64,000 bases of DNA, taken from positions 23,885,903 to 23,949,902 of the forward strand of contig OX439131.1 of NCBI GenBank assembly GCA_949318235.1, in the 5' to 3' direction. The notes beneath the pieces were generated by a model. It did no database searches. It was not told where the DNA came from and saw only the letters and a list, made by a program, of their open reading frames with translations. The position numbers and the translations under genes were made by a program. The number at the start of each line of letters is the position of its first letter. Position 1 is the first letter of the stretch. Shown here in pieces: positions 1 to 15,600 of this stretch. This DNA comes from Ecdyonurus torrentis. Lineage: Eukaryota > Arthropoda > Insecta > Ephemeroptera > Heptageniidae.

Positions 1-1199
<1,199 letters not shown>

Positions 1200-1335
1200 T
1201 GACTCATGAGTCTCACAGCACCAAATGTCCATCGATAAACATTACATTTTTATTCGCGAGTCATGTTTGGTTCCCGCGTGCACAAGACATGGTACAATTC
1301 GTCGCAGGCTCACGAATTAGATGGACATTTAATAT
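1200..1335. repeat. Small GC-richer island with an imperfect inverted repeat
   Basis: The 11-base arms AAATGTCCATC (about 1223) and GATGGACATTT (about 1321) face each other about 110 bp apart, with a second inner pair (TTCGCGAG versus CTCACGAA). The interior is clearly GC-richer than the surroundings. It could be a short MITE remnant or a structured non-coding element. No flanking duplication was identified. Confidence 0.4.
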
Positions 1336-3061
1336 TATATATAAAAAAAATTCTCACGCCGAACTTGTATATATATAACAATCTACTTGACATTATATAA
1401 GATAGGGTGGGAATAAATTTATATAATACTAAATATCTTTACATAAAAAATAGACCTCACAATTTGGTCAGTTTATAATATATTATATATTATAACCCTT
1501 ATAGATATCAACTTAAATATTATATGGTTTTACGTTATATAGTATGTATACATATATATATACGATGACTTTGCACTTGTTAAAAAATGTAATAGACTGT
1601 TGAATTTAAATAGGCACCTGGCATTATGGGACACTATAATATTATAATAATATGTATAAGCCTTTGTTAACAATTTTTTTTCTTTACAATCAATTCAAAG
1701 TATTATACAATTATATATTGACTAGCAATAAGAAATATTTTTGAATGATAGGTCATCATTATTATATATATAAAAAAAATAATATTATATAGAGGTCATA
1801 ATAGTTGTTTGAATATTCACGGATGTCAATCAAAATAATAAAAAAAAAAAAAAATGATACAGCGACAATTTTTATCCTTTCTTTATACATATAAAGAGCT
1901 AAACTTTATATATTAAAATGATTATATACAAGTAAGTACGTTATCACATTTGAGAAAAGAATATTATAATAACAACACTATATATCCGGGTTACAATAAA
2001 ATTAATATATATATATAGTATGTAGGCATGCAAGACAATTTTTTCTGGGAATAAAAATACTTATAATGAATGAAAAATTCTTTTCATTTTTTTTTTTTTT
2101 AAAGTTAATACTAAAATTTAATTTTAAATTATATAACAATGTTATCTGTTGTGTCACACTTTATGATATGCATTGTTAATTTTTTTTTTAGACTTCTCAT
2201 TATTGTAATAATAAAAGAAAAACATTGATGCTGTTCAAAAAGATGAAAATCTCTTAAATAAGTTTTTTTTTTAGAAAGGATATAGGCGTCTAATTTTAAC
2301 AAAACATTAATTAAATTATATTTGTAATCTTTATAAATACATATATTTTTTGCATACTTTTATAAAGTATAAATTTACAAATTATGTTAAAAGTTGTAAT
2401 TAAGAAGTTTAAATTTATTAATATTTTATGTATTTTAATGTTATAAACATTATAATAAAAATAATATTTTTACGATGTGAGAAGTGTAAAATTATAACGT
2501 TATTGTCCTTCACGCTTACTTTCTTCCTATATACTATATACAATATTCATTAATGTATGAGGGGCATACATATATATAAGCTATACGCATTTGCATATAA
2601 GTTTATAAGGTTAAGAGAGGTCATTTTCATTTGATAAACGTATTTGAGAAATTTTGTAAGCAAATATTTCCAACCGTCAAAAATTGGGTAAATATAAGAT
2701 ATTTTACAAATTGATATAGGTAATATGTTACAGTGATGGAGTAGTTATTTATATGCTATTTTTAATATATTTTATTCATATTTGACAATGTCAGGGCCCT
2801 AGAGTGAGCTCACGGCTATGTTTTTATGTATTTTAAGTATTTTATTAGTTTTTTTATGAAAATTAAACTATAATGTGCTATAGTGAGATCATAAATAAAT
2901 AATTTTTAGACATGTAATATACATAAAATTTATACGCTTGCATAAAATATTGAAAGCACTCATAGCACTCAAGCTGCATTTTTTTTTTCAGTGTGTAAGT
3001 CTGCTTATATCATTTCTCATTGTTTTAATTGTTAAACAAGAACCTGCTGATATGTACAATG

Positions 3062-3117
<56 letters not shown>

Positions 3118-4140
3118 GATTTTAGGAGATAGAAATGAATAAAAATATTTTGAATTTGAGTAAAGAAACAATTCCTGAAAAGATAGAATTTGTATACACA
3201 TAGCATCAAAAACCAATCATAATTGAAATTGTTAATATTCAATTTCAATACTCTTGCATATGTAATTGAAGCAATATAATCATAAAGTATATTAATGTAA
3301 TGGATAAAAAAAGAAGAAATTCATACTGTATAACTGCGAAATTCATTTTTAAAAACAGTATTGCTTTATAGATTTTTTTTTCTTTCAATAATATATATTA
3401 TATACCTCTGGTATATAAAAGTAAGCTAACTTTGTGTTTTTTCTTTGCACTATAGAAGATGTTTAAACATATGGTAAAAGTATAACGAATCAATGAAAAA
3501 AGATTTTCATTAGCTTATAGTTAATAATACCATAGTATAATTATACTATGATAATACTATATAGTCTGGAAACTTGTGTCAAATGATACATCAATAAATA
3601 TTCGTTACGTTTCTTATAACATACATATCAAACTAAAAAGAACTGAATCTTTCAAATTATAATAAGAAAATATGATCATTATTATACACCCATACTTAAA
3701 TGTAGATTTTACATAAATTAAAATGAACACATAATAAACTTTTTTTATTCTCAAAACAATCCATTATAATCGAAATCTTCAAAAAGTTAAATTACTTAAG
3801 ACTATTTTTAGAGACTTCATTATAAGCAAGCTCCTTAAAAGTATAATTATAATCAACTTAAGAAAACCACTTCTATCCTACACATATAATATATTATTAT
3901 TTGTTTATTTAATTTGTTTTATACAAAGATTTTTCTTATATACTACTAAATTATATTAAATATTCATTAATCTTATAAACCTCGAATTCCTTTACATATA
4001 GTGCTATGCTGTAGTACGTACTATTAAAATGTTTTTTTCTTATACTAAAAAAAAAAAATAAAAATAAAAAAAAATAAAAAGTGTTATAGAAACGATCTAT
4101 TTGAAAATAAATAAACCAACAATTTGTTTTGTTAAAGAAA
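1336..4140. other. AT-rich non-coding stretch
   Basis: Nothing gene-like was seen. It contains a (TA)n run at about 3066-3115 and a perfect 20-bp palindrome CATAGTATAATTATACTATG at 3531-3550. Short open frames here are microsatellite or AT-rich chance frames. Confidence 0.75.
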
Positions 4141-4400
4141 AATATTTCCCTCCCCACCCCCCTCTCTCTCCTCTCTTCAGCATCATCATAATCACGATGA
4201 TGATCGCATGTTTATCGTTTTGCCGCGGCCGGCGTGATTCTTGGCCAACGTTGTGTTTACCTAGAGCGGCCACTAAGCCCTGTTATTATAAACTTGTGAG
4301 GCATTTGCCGACTCTATATAATATTGATGCAATAGAAAAAAATGAGGTGCACGTTGCACCTTAAGACGGGACGAGTCACGCCCATCGCCCCTAGTGATTT
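4141..4400. other. GC-richer island of unknown function
   Basis: About 260 bp, including CCGCGGCCGGCG near 4223, stand out from the AT-rich background. An 87-codon open frame crosses it (4101-4364, plus strand), but its product resembles no family I know and it begins in AT-rich DNA, so I do not call a gene. It could be a conserved non-coding element or an old repeat. Confidence 0.4.
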
Positions 4401-5560
4401 TAAAACACTTTTTTTTCTTTATAAATATATATTTTTTTAAAGCCTTCAAGCCATCAACGCCTTGAAAACTTGTAAAAACAACACATATCTTGTCGCTTAT
4501 AGCTTTTTTTTTAATATTTAATAATAAAACAGTAAATATAGTATTTTTTTTACTATTAAAATTACAACATTATGCAAAATACTATTCTTACTTTTTTTGT
4601 AATAAATTTCATAAAAAATATTATTTACATTAATTTAGATGCATAATTAAGTGCATGATATGATTTATTTAAAAAAAAAATAACAATGGAAAATATTATC
4701 ACACATTCCTTTACAAGAAATATTTATGTACGCAGTATAAAAAAAAGAAAAAAAAAAGAAAGAAAGAAACACTCGTATAAAATAGTTTAATGATGTACGT
4801 TATATCTAACCGACTGTTAGTTGTAAAAAAAATATGTGTTTGTGTAAATCATCTGAGTAGTAGCTAGCAATTTTTTTCAAGAATCATTAAGTGAGAATAA
4901 AAATGAATAATCGAAAACGCAGGACTTAATTTATTTCTACTGATTAATTATGCAGAAAAATTTAATATTTATATAAAAAAAAATATTGTTAGAAAAATAT
5001 AATTTGTAAAGAGCCGTGATAAAGCTTATTGTATTGAATTTTTTTTAAATATTTTTTTCTCCTTGTTGTATACGGCAAGAGGTCATCCTATTAGTTTTTG
5101 CTGTTTGGAGAGCCGAGTGAGAATCTTCAGGTATATTATAAGATGGTGTGACTCGGCGAGATTTTTTCCCTTTATAAACAAGCTATAGCACCAAAAAAAG
5201 TAAAACATACTATGATAGTATATTATAGTGGAATGATGAAGGGAGTTAAGAAGAGGTGTGTTGAGGAACTTAATATACAAATTCACCGCAACAACAGTAG
5301 AAAGCAACGCGGTATATAACACACATAATAAAAAAAAATACACGTGTTTGTATATTAAAGCTCGTGAGAGGTGTTTTGGCTGGCCAGTTTTTAATATGGT
5401 ACCGTCCTATATCTATAGGACCTTGGTTATATACCGACTTTACATAAAAAAACAACACTTGGAATTTCGTTGCAGATGTTTTTTTTTTTTTTTTTTTTTT
5501 TTTTTAGTAGTGAGAGAATTTTTTATACTTATTCTCTCACACTTCTTCATCATAAAGTAA
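4401..5560. other. AT-rich non-coding stretch with long poly-T
   Basis: Uninterrupted poly-T of about 27 bases at 5479-5505 and several shorter poly-A/T runs. No gene or RNA gene recognised. Confidence 0.7.
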
Positions 5561-5652
5561 AGCATAAGAGAGGGAGAGGGCGTAGAGTCAGTTCATCATA
5601 CCCATTTCTGACAGGTGAACTATTATATGGACCCTGCTGACTGCCTTTTTTT

Positions 5653-5709
<57 letters not shown>

Positions 5710-5970
5710 ACTTTCTGAGTGTGAGTAACCATGTTTGAAATGAAATAGAGAGAGAGAGAGAGAGCGTGGTGCTCATACCGGCACTGTTGAAATGACTTAC
5801 GTAAAATATTTCTCTCTCTCTCTCTTCTCGAGAGCTCCAACGTCAAGCAGTCTGGGTACCAACGCCGCAGGGATACCCCCTCTCACACTCTTCACGATTC
5901 TTTTCGTTCTTTCTTTTATACCGCCCTCTATCACATTATTATAAATATACATCCTAGTAGAGAGAGATAG
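5561..5970. other. GC-richer island with (CT)n microsatellites
   Basis: A (CT)n run at about 5654-5707, further short CT/GA blocks at about 5747-5764 and 5812-5824, then a GC-richer segment at about 5825-5935. Open frames across it are mostly Arg-Glu or Ser-Leu dipeptide repeats from the microsatellite and are not credible proteins. Confidence 0.5.
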
Positions 5971-7889
<1,919 letters not shown>

Positions 7890-7968
7890 ATACATGAATA
7901 CTACAACATTCCAAACTTACACACAAACACATATATTATGATTTATAAACTCGCCACACAAAGATAAA

Positions 7969-8066
<98 letters not shown>

Positions 8067-8519
8067 ATACAGGTGCTGTATAAGAATTACTATAACTTAT
8101 TTCATATTCGATTAGTTTTGTATATTCATTAAATTTTTTTCTTTCTTATATATTTATACTTTTATTTATACATGTATGCAAGCAAGCACACCCACATTAT
8201 ATTACTATATACAAGTATAATAATATGCAACTTGTTTTGCTAAATAACCCCTAAAGGAACTAAAAAATTATATTTTTTCTAATGGACCTGCTTGAATATA
8301 TTATAATACATACAAATATTATACAAGATATTTGAAGGCGGCATTTTTATCTTATGGTATAAGTTAAAAAGCGGCAAAGCTCAAACACTTATACATAAAA
8401 AAAAGAAAGATGATGAAGAAGAAAATGCCTTAAGGTTATAGAAAAAAAAAATGTTTATAATATTCTTAACTTATCGAGTCAAGCTTCATATTCATGCAAA
8501 TTTTTCAACTTCATGTCAC

Positions 8520-8610
<91 letters not shown>

Positions 8611-8673
8611 GGCAACATTGTATAATGTAACATAAAAATTCATAATTTAATGTATATTTATATATTGAAAGAT

Positions 8674-8735
<62 letters not shown>

Positions 8736-9150
8736 AAATGAATAATTATATTTTTTAAACTTAAAGTGAAAATTTTTTTTTTTGGTAAATGCTAATGTAA
8801 TATTAATTAAGGGTATAGAATATACATGAAAAATAAAATGTTTTAGCCATCTTTTATAACAAATTCTAATTTAAAAGTGTATATAGTATTATAGACAAAA
8901 TAATATTTTAAAAAAATTATTAATAAAATTGCTAAAGGCAATATATATAAAGATTTGAAGATGATGCTAATATGTTCTTTATATTAAACGATTAAGCCAT
9001 CCCGCCGCCACTTTTTTTTTCATACCTTTATAGTAAAAGTATAGAATAAATAATTATATTATTGCCTTAGGAAATAAATTTTTGACGATATATATCGTAT
9101 TTTTACGTTAAGAAATATAAAAGTCATATTACAATATTATATTATAAAAT
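7890..9150. other. AT-rich stretch with dense (TA)n arrays
   Basis: (TA)n arrays at about 7975-8062, 8524-8607 and 8680-8729, separated by AT-rich DNA. No gene seen. Confidence 0.75.
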
Positions 9151-9460
9151 TTTTAAAATTTGCCACTAGAGAGCGACACGTTACGATTAATAATATAAAA
9201 ATAATTTTCTTTGCCTGCCAGGTGTTAGGTAATTACTCGCGCTGACATCAAGCTTAGGTGAGAATAGATCCTCAGGCTTATTAGACATACAAACTATTTG
9301 AGTACCGCGCGGCAGTTTTATATAATAATATGAAACAACAACATAGCAAGCAAGCGCGCAATCCTATGATGTTCATCACCAAAAAATCTGTCACGCCTTT
9401 CTGCCTTAGGTTAGGATAAACAATCAACTTATAATATCTCTCGCGTCGTATATATATATG
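9151..9460. other. GC-richer island of unknown function
   Basis: About 300 bp of more balanced composition. It has a pyrimidine tract ending in CAG (about 9222) and an AG/GTGAG (about 9258) that mimic an acceptor and donor, but the 36-bp interval has a stop in every forward frame. A conserved non-coding element or old repeat is more likely than an exon. Confidence 0.35.
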
Positions 9461-10588
9461 ATTCTAATTCAAAAACTTTATGATCTCATCAGTACAAGAT
9501 TAAAAAAAAGCAAAATGTATAAGTTTTGCTATATCTGACAAAGTCAATTAAAACTTTGACATTAAAAAGGCGAGGTTGATCTATTATAAAATATAATAAT
9601 AAAACAATTGATAGAAAAAAATGTATATAATAGACAATAAAAATAAAATAGATTTATTATATTTAGTTGTTATTTATAATATTAAAAAAATCAATATGAT
9701 TGATAATGATTAAAGTCCTAAATTGCAACTGTAACAACAAAAATAAAATAATAAATTATTAAGCAATTATCATAATAACTAGTGCATGTTAATAATCTTT
9801 GATTTTTTTAAAATAACAATTAGTATGATAGAATAGAAACAAAAAGAGCAAATCAAATATTCTTAAAACAGGATATAAATATATATTTTTGTTAATTAAA
9901 TTAATTACTTTTTTTTTATAAACACGAAAACATGAAAAGCTCTTATTATTTATATTTACCATTTTTTGATTCTATATAAGCTTGCTTTCAGAGTATGAAG
10001 TTATAATTTATTAAATAATATATTGATTGAAATTTGCCATTTATATTTCTAGTTTTTGTTTTTGTTGCTGTTGCACTAATTGTTAGCTTTTGATAAAGAT
10101 TATAAGTTTTCAAACACAAGGAAATGAAAACATTAAATTGATATAATTGTACATTTAATCAAATTAAAAAATGAATAAAAAAAATAAAAGGAAGAAGAAC
10201 AACAAAGAAAAAGAGGGAAAAATTTAATTGGGGTAGAGCCCCTGTAAATTATGCAAATAGTTAAGCACAAAAACCTAATAACTGTACGTTAAATTCTATT
10301 TTCTCTCTTGTCATATTAAATTAAATCAATCTATTTATTAAAAATATATTCTTGTCTATATATGGTCTTGTCTTAATTTACTAAAGATATAACATAAAGT
10401 TATAGACTGTATTATATATATACGAGTCAGAACAGAACATAAATGCTTGCAGGCAAATTAGCAATAATGCTTGCTTCGCACCGCAATATACAATAATAAG
10501 AAAATGTAAAAAAAATTATTTATGAGCTGCAGATTTTTCTGTGCGGTATGAGCTGCTTTTGTATTATTATTGCTTTATTATTATTATC

Positions 10589-10644
<56 letters not shown>

Positions 10645-11555
10645 ATATATATATATACAACAAGTGCGATGTACAGAAAAGAATGTAATTGTACTTTGGC
10701 CTCCAGCCCCGGATAACTATAGATTTTTTTTTTTTTGAATATACAGATGTCTATTTGAGATATAACAAAAACCTACGTATTTTCTACATGGGGAGTATAA
10801 TAACTCATATAACACAAGACAAACAAAATTAGGAATAAATTGCATATATTTTATTTACACAGTATGAGTTCTTTTTCTTCCTACGTTAAAAAAGAGATTT
10901 TGAAAATTTGCCAGATGATTATATTTTCAAATTAAACATAAGTTTTTTTTTTATTGTATTGCATAGTAATATTTTTAATATAAATAATTCAAATACCTAT
11001 TTATGTTTAAAAAAAAAGTTATTATTTTATTTTCAAGGATTTTGTTTCGATGAGGTGTGTATGGAGTTTTTTTTTTCGAACATACGTTGAGTACAAGTTA
11101 ACGTTTAAAAAAAAAATCGTACTTGAATGCTTTGTATACCCGTCATCAACTATAAAACTGACTAACGAATAGCGCATTGTAATGAGGGATATGTATCGTG
11201 TGTGTGTATCGTGTTGACTTATTATGTATTTAAAGTAAAGTAAATAAATAATGCTGTTAATTTAATAGTTTTAACTTTTATTGTAAATTAAAACAAGATA
11301 CAGTAATATAAAATCTATTTAAATTAATAAAATTTGTAAATTTTAAGATAATAATCTTATTTATGGTATAACTTTCAACAGTGCAAATATTAACATATAA
11401 AAAATGTATATATACATAATATGCAATTACAAATAGTATATATAAAAATATACAAAAACATTCAAACTATTGTTTTTACATATACTGTTGTATATACACA
11501 ATTAATATATGAATACAATTACTTTAAGTAATTAAATATATCACTATGTATGCAA

Positions 11556-11612
<57 letters not shown>

Positions 11613-12362
11613 GAAATTTTATTTTTGTCCTTGCCAAAATATAATAAAGAATGGAAGCTGTTTAACATTTCCTGTAGAATAAATGTATTTTTTTTTATAT
11701 ATAATTGTATTTAAATAAAAACTCAGCTGTGAATAAAATAATAATTTTAATTAAATTTAAAAGTTTGTTTAATTTAAATACAGGTTTGATGTAAAAAAAT
11801 ATATGAAGTATTATATGTATAAAAAAAATAACGTCGGTGTTATAAAAAAATGTACACATTTTTTTTTTTTTTTTCCACTTTTACTTATATGGAATGTTGT
11901 TTGTTTTGTAAGTATATAACGTAACGTAATTGTAAGTTATACGCGAGTCAAAGTCAAAATGTTTTATGTAAAAAATCATATGACCTTTGTAGAGTGTATT
12001 AAAGTCCCTATAATGTATATGAATTAAGGTATTAATTTTTTTTCTATCTTTATATTATAGAATTGCATTATCAGTATTTTTAATTTTAAGAATGAATACA
12101 ATATATATGCAATAATTACTAAATAATAATAACATTACGCATCTCAAAATTGCTTGATTTCTCATTTAACCTTTTCATATTTTTATTTATCCCTTATGTA
12201 GATTTTATATTTTAATGTTACTCCAATACTCCATTCCATTCCATTCCATTCCAATTTTTTGCAAGTAAACATAAAAAATCCAAACACCTTCCAATATTAT
12301 AATAGTTATACGTGAAATTAAGGTCAATATAGGGCTTGCAAGATATAGGATCTTAAAAGTAT
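9461..12362. other. AT-rich non-coding stretch
   Basis: Contains a (TA)n block at about 10595-10660, a (TG)n array at about 11562-11606 and four ATTCC-type pentamers at about 12229-12253. A slightly GC-richer patch lies at about 10440-10560. No gene recognised. Confidence 0.7.
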
Positions 12363-12367
12363 ATATT
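12363..12367. repeat. Target-site duplication, left copy (ATATT)
   Basis: The 5 bases immediately before the left LTR match the 5 bases immediately after the right LTR, as expected for integrase-mediated insertion of a Ty3/Gypsy element. Confidence 0.9.
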
Positions 12368-12612
12368 TGTTATGATTGTGAACCCCGCTTGCCAAACCCA
12401 CTTATGTTCCCATACTATGCATATGATTTTGGGAGGGGAAAACAGCTGTTGTAAGTGGGGAGGGGAGAGCGTGTGAGAAATCAAGATGGTACACTAGGGG
12501 ATTGGAACACGCTAGGAGAATGAAATTGTAATTATAACACGATCCGTTATCTTAAATAAACATTATCAGTGACATCTAATCTATGTGAGTTTACTTTATT
12601 AATACCACCACA
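12368..12612 (+). repeat. Left (5') LTR, 245 bp
   Basis: Begins TGTTATGATTG and ends ACCACCACA, matching the right LTR over its full length with no difference seen by eye. It should contain the promoter (U3) and the R region. An AATAAA-like signal (TAAATAAAC) lies near 12556, about 55 bases before the end. It is markedly GC-richer than the host flank. Confidence 0.95.
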
Positions 12613-12615
12613 AAT

Positions 12616-12630
12616 TGGCGACGAGAGATG
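12616..12630 (+). other. Primer-binding site, probably for serine tRNA
   Basis: TGGCGACGAG starts 3 bases after the LTR. It is complementary to the 3' end (acceptor strand plus CCA) that I recall for animal serine tRNA of the GCT isoacceptor; beyond 10 bases the match is imperfect. Minus-strand DNA synthesis would start here. The tRNA identity comes from memory and was not searched. Confidence 0.75.
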
Positions 12631-12690
12631 CGAGATGGCGACATAATGAACGGATTTTAGTGTGCAGTGTGAAGGGATCAAGGAAGAAAA

Positions 12691-15600
12691 ATGTCAGAAG
12701 ACGAGTCTACGAAGCATCCACCACCTGTCTACATGGTATTGGGTACGGTAGGAACTACGTACGAATTTATTCCTGGAGGAGAAGAGTCTTTTTCGAATTA
12801 CATAGACCATCTAAATTATTATTTTAAGGCAAACCAAATTAGAGAAACAGAACGACAGAAGAACACATTATTGACAGTCATAGGCAAGAATGTGTTCAAG
12901 CAACTTAAAAAACTTATTAAAGCTCCAGAAACTTTAGAATCGTTGTCGTTTGAAAGAATTGTCATAATTTTGAAAAGTTATTATGATCCAGAACCAAACA
13001 TATGGGTGTTAAGATATGAATTTTTATGTTGTATGCAGAAACCAAATGAAGCTTTGACACAGTTCATTGCTGAACTGAACGGGTTGAGTGTCAAATGTAA
13101 CTTCACAGACGTAGAACAATGCATGCTAATGCAAATATTAGCGGGAATGAGAGACTCTAAATTACGTCAAACATTTTTAGAAATGTCAAAATTATCATTA
13201 CAGGTGGTACGAGAAAAAGCAGAAGCTGCGGAGATGGCAATGAAGAGTGCAGCGAGGTTTGAAAATCAAGGGGGGGAGGAGGTTATTCATAGAATGACAG
13301 AGAGAAGAAACAGAGGAGGAAACCGTGGAAGTTTTCCAGGCCAAGGCCATAGTCAGTGGGGAAGGGGCACACAAGTGGGGCGAGGAAGTAGGGGAAGCGC
13401 CCAAGCCAGAGGTGCCAGAGCGGAATGTTTCCGCTGTGGGTCAAGCTATCATGACGGTAGCCAGTGTGCACACACTAATACTGTGTGTGATTTTTGTGAG
13501 CAGAGAGGACATTTGCAAAGGGTATGTGTAGTGAGGAGAAACCAGATACTGCATAATGCAGGAAGAGGGAAAGAGAGAAGAGAGAAAACCTTTCGAGCAC
13601 ACTACGTCAGTGCAGAACAGGAAGATGAGGAAGAAGAGGAGGACACCGAGGGGCCAACTCAGCAGGAGAGGAGAGAACTGGAGTCACCAGCAGTGAACAA
13701 GTGGGAACAGTCTGAGTATAGCCTGTTTATGATGCATGCGGATAGTAAAGAGGGGGAGTCTGATGTAGTGACTCCTATATTGTTAAGTCTAAAAGTGGCA
13801 GGGAAGTCAGTAGTGTTTGAAGTAGACAGTGGGGCAAGTTGTAGCTTAATTGGCCAGGACACATTTACTCAACTATGGCCTGACGGAACATCATTGGAGA
13901 CTAACGTGCCCAAGATAAACACTTGGTCAAAGGAGAGTTTAGCTGTAAAAGGGTGTCTCCAGGTGTTAGTGGAAATAAAGGATAGGGCGTGCATGTTGCC
14001 ACTTATAGTCATGAATTCACCAGGACCTGCTTTATTAGGACGTAATTGGTTTTCAGCCCTGGGAATTGCAGTGAGCGGCATACAGACAGTACACTTCACC
14101 TCAGCGGAGACGGCTGACCAAGCGCTGATAGGACTCCCTGTGGAGCTGCGGGGGCTCGAAGGAGTGTTTGCAGCCGGGCTGGGCAAGTACACTGGACCAC
14201 CAGCCTCCATCGAGATGAAGCCGGGAGCTACACCAAAGTTCATGAAGCCGAGAAGTGTACCCTATGCCAAGGAGGAACGTGTCAAGCGTGAGTTAATTCG
14301 TCTTAAGAATGATGATTATATGAAGCCCATATTATTTTCTAAGTGGGCTTCTCAAACGATAGATTTAGAAAAGGCAGATGGGACTTTGAGGATATGTGGG
14401 GATTACAAAGGAACTGTCAATCCACAATGTGTCACCGAAGTTTTCCCTATGCCAACCATACAGAATATGTTAGATAAATTAGGAGATGTAAAATACTTCT
14501 CGAAACTTGATTTGGCTAGAGCTTTCAACCAGATAACTGTAGATGAGGAGACGTCAAAGATACTCACGATTAATACCATATTGGGACTATTTAGGGTATT
14601 AAGATTGAGCCCGGGGTTGTCATCAGCCCCGGCCATATTTGTGAGAATTATATCACAATTAATGTGTGGATTGGACGGAGTGTTAACATACTACGATGAT
14701 ATTTTGGTGGCTGCAAAATCTGTGGCACTCCTATGGGAACGTACAAGAGCTGTATTGATTAGACTACTAGAAGCAGGTCTCCGGCTTAATAAAGAAAAAT
14801 GCTTGTTTTGTGTGTTGCAGCTAGAGTTCGCAGGTTACTTCTTGTCTGGTCAAGGAGTGAAGCCTACCCAGTCTAAGGTTGAAGCCTTGATGAAGATGCC
14901 CAACCCCAATGAGAAGGGTGAACTGCAATCCTTATTGGGGTATATAAATTATTACGACAGGTTCCTGCGTCATAAGGCTACGTTATTCCACCCGCTATAT
15001 CAACTATTGGTAGATGGAGCGGAATGGGTATGGACCCAAAAGCATCAAGATGCCCTGAATTATGTCAAGCAAGTGCTAAGCTCAGAAATTGAGCTTACCT
15101 TATTCAACCCTAACCTACCCATCATCCTAGATGCCGATGCAAGTTCTGTCGGAGTGGGAGCTGAAATCAGTCATGTGATGCCAGGCGGCGAAGAAAAACC
15201 TTTCTCCAATGCTTCCAGAACCCTGAGACCCAGCGAGAAAAACTATGCTCAAATAGACAGAGAAGCGCTGTCCGTAGTATTTGGGGTCAAGAAGTTCCAC
15301 ATGTACGTGGCTGGAAGAACCTTCACTATACGAACAGACCACAAACCATTGCTAGGGTTACTTCAGTGTGATAAACCTATACCAGAAACAGTATCTCCTA
15401 GAATGCTTAGGTGGTCTCTATACTTGAGTAATTATTCTTATAGATTAGTATACAGACCTGGGAAACAACATGCTAACGCGGATGTATTCAGTAGACTTCC
15501 TATAGCCACAACCAGTGTCGAGGATCCTCCGGAACCAGCAGGCATTCTGTTTATGGAGCAAGCCCCAGAAGAGTGGTCTGTAAAAATGATTGCCAAAGAA

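Noticed and set aside
4101..4364. 87-codon frame over a GC-richer island
   Set aside because: No recognisable family, the start lies in AT-rich DNA, and there is no splice or codon-use support.
9205..9265. Acceptor-like pyrimidine tract plus CAG and a nearby AG/GTGAG donor
   Set aside because: The interval has stops in all forward frames and no neighbouring exon is visible.
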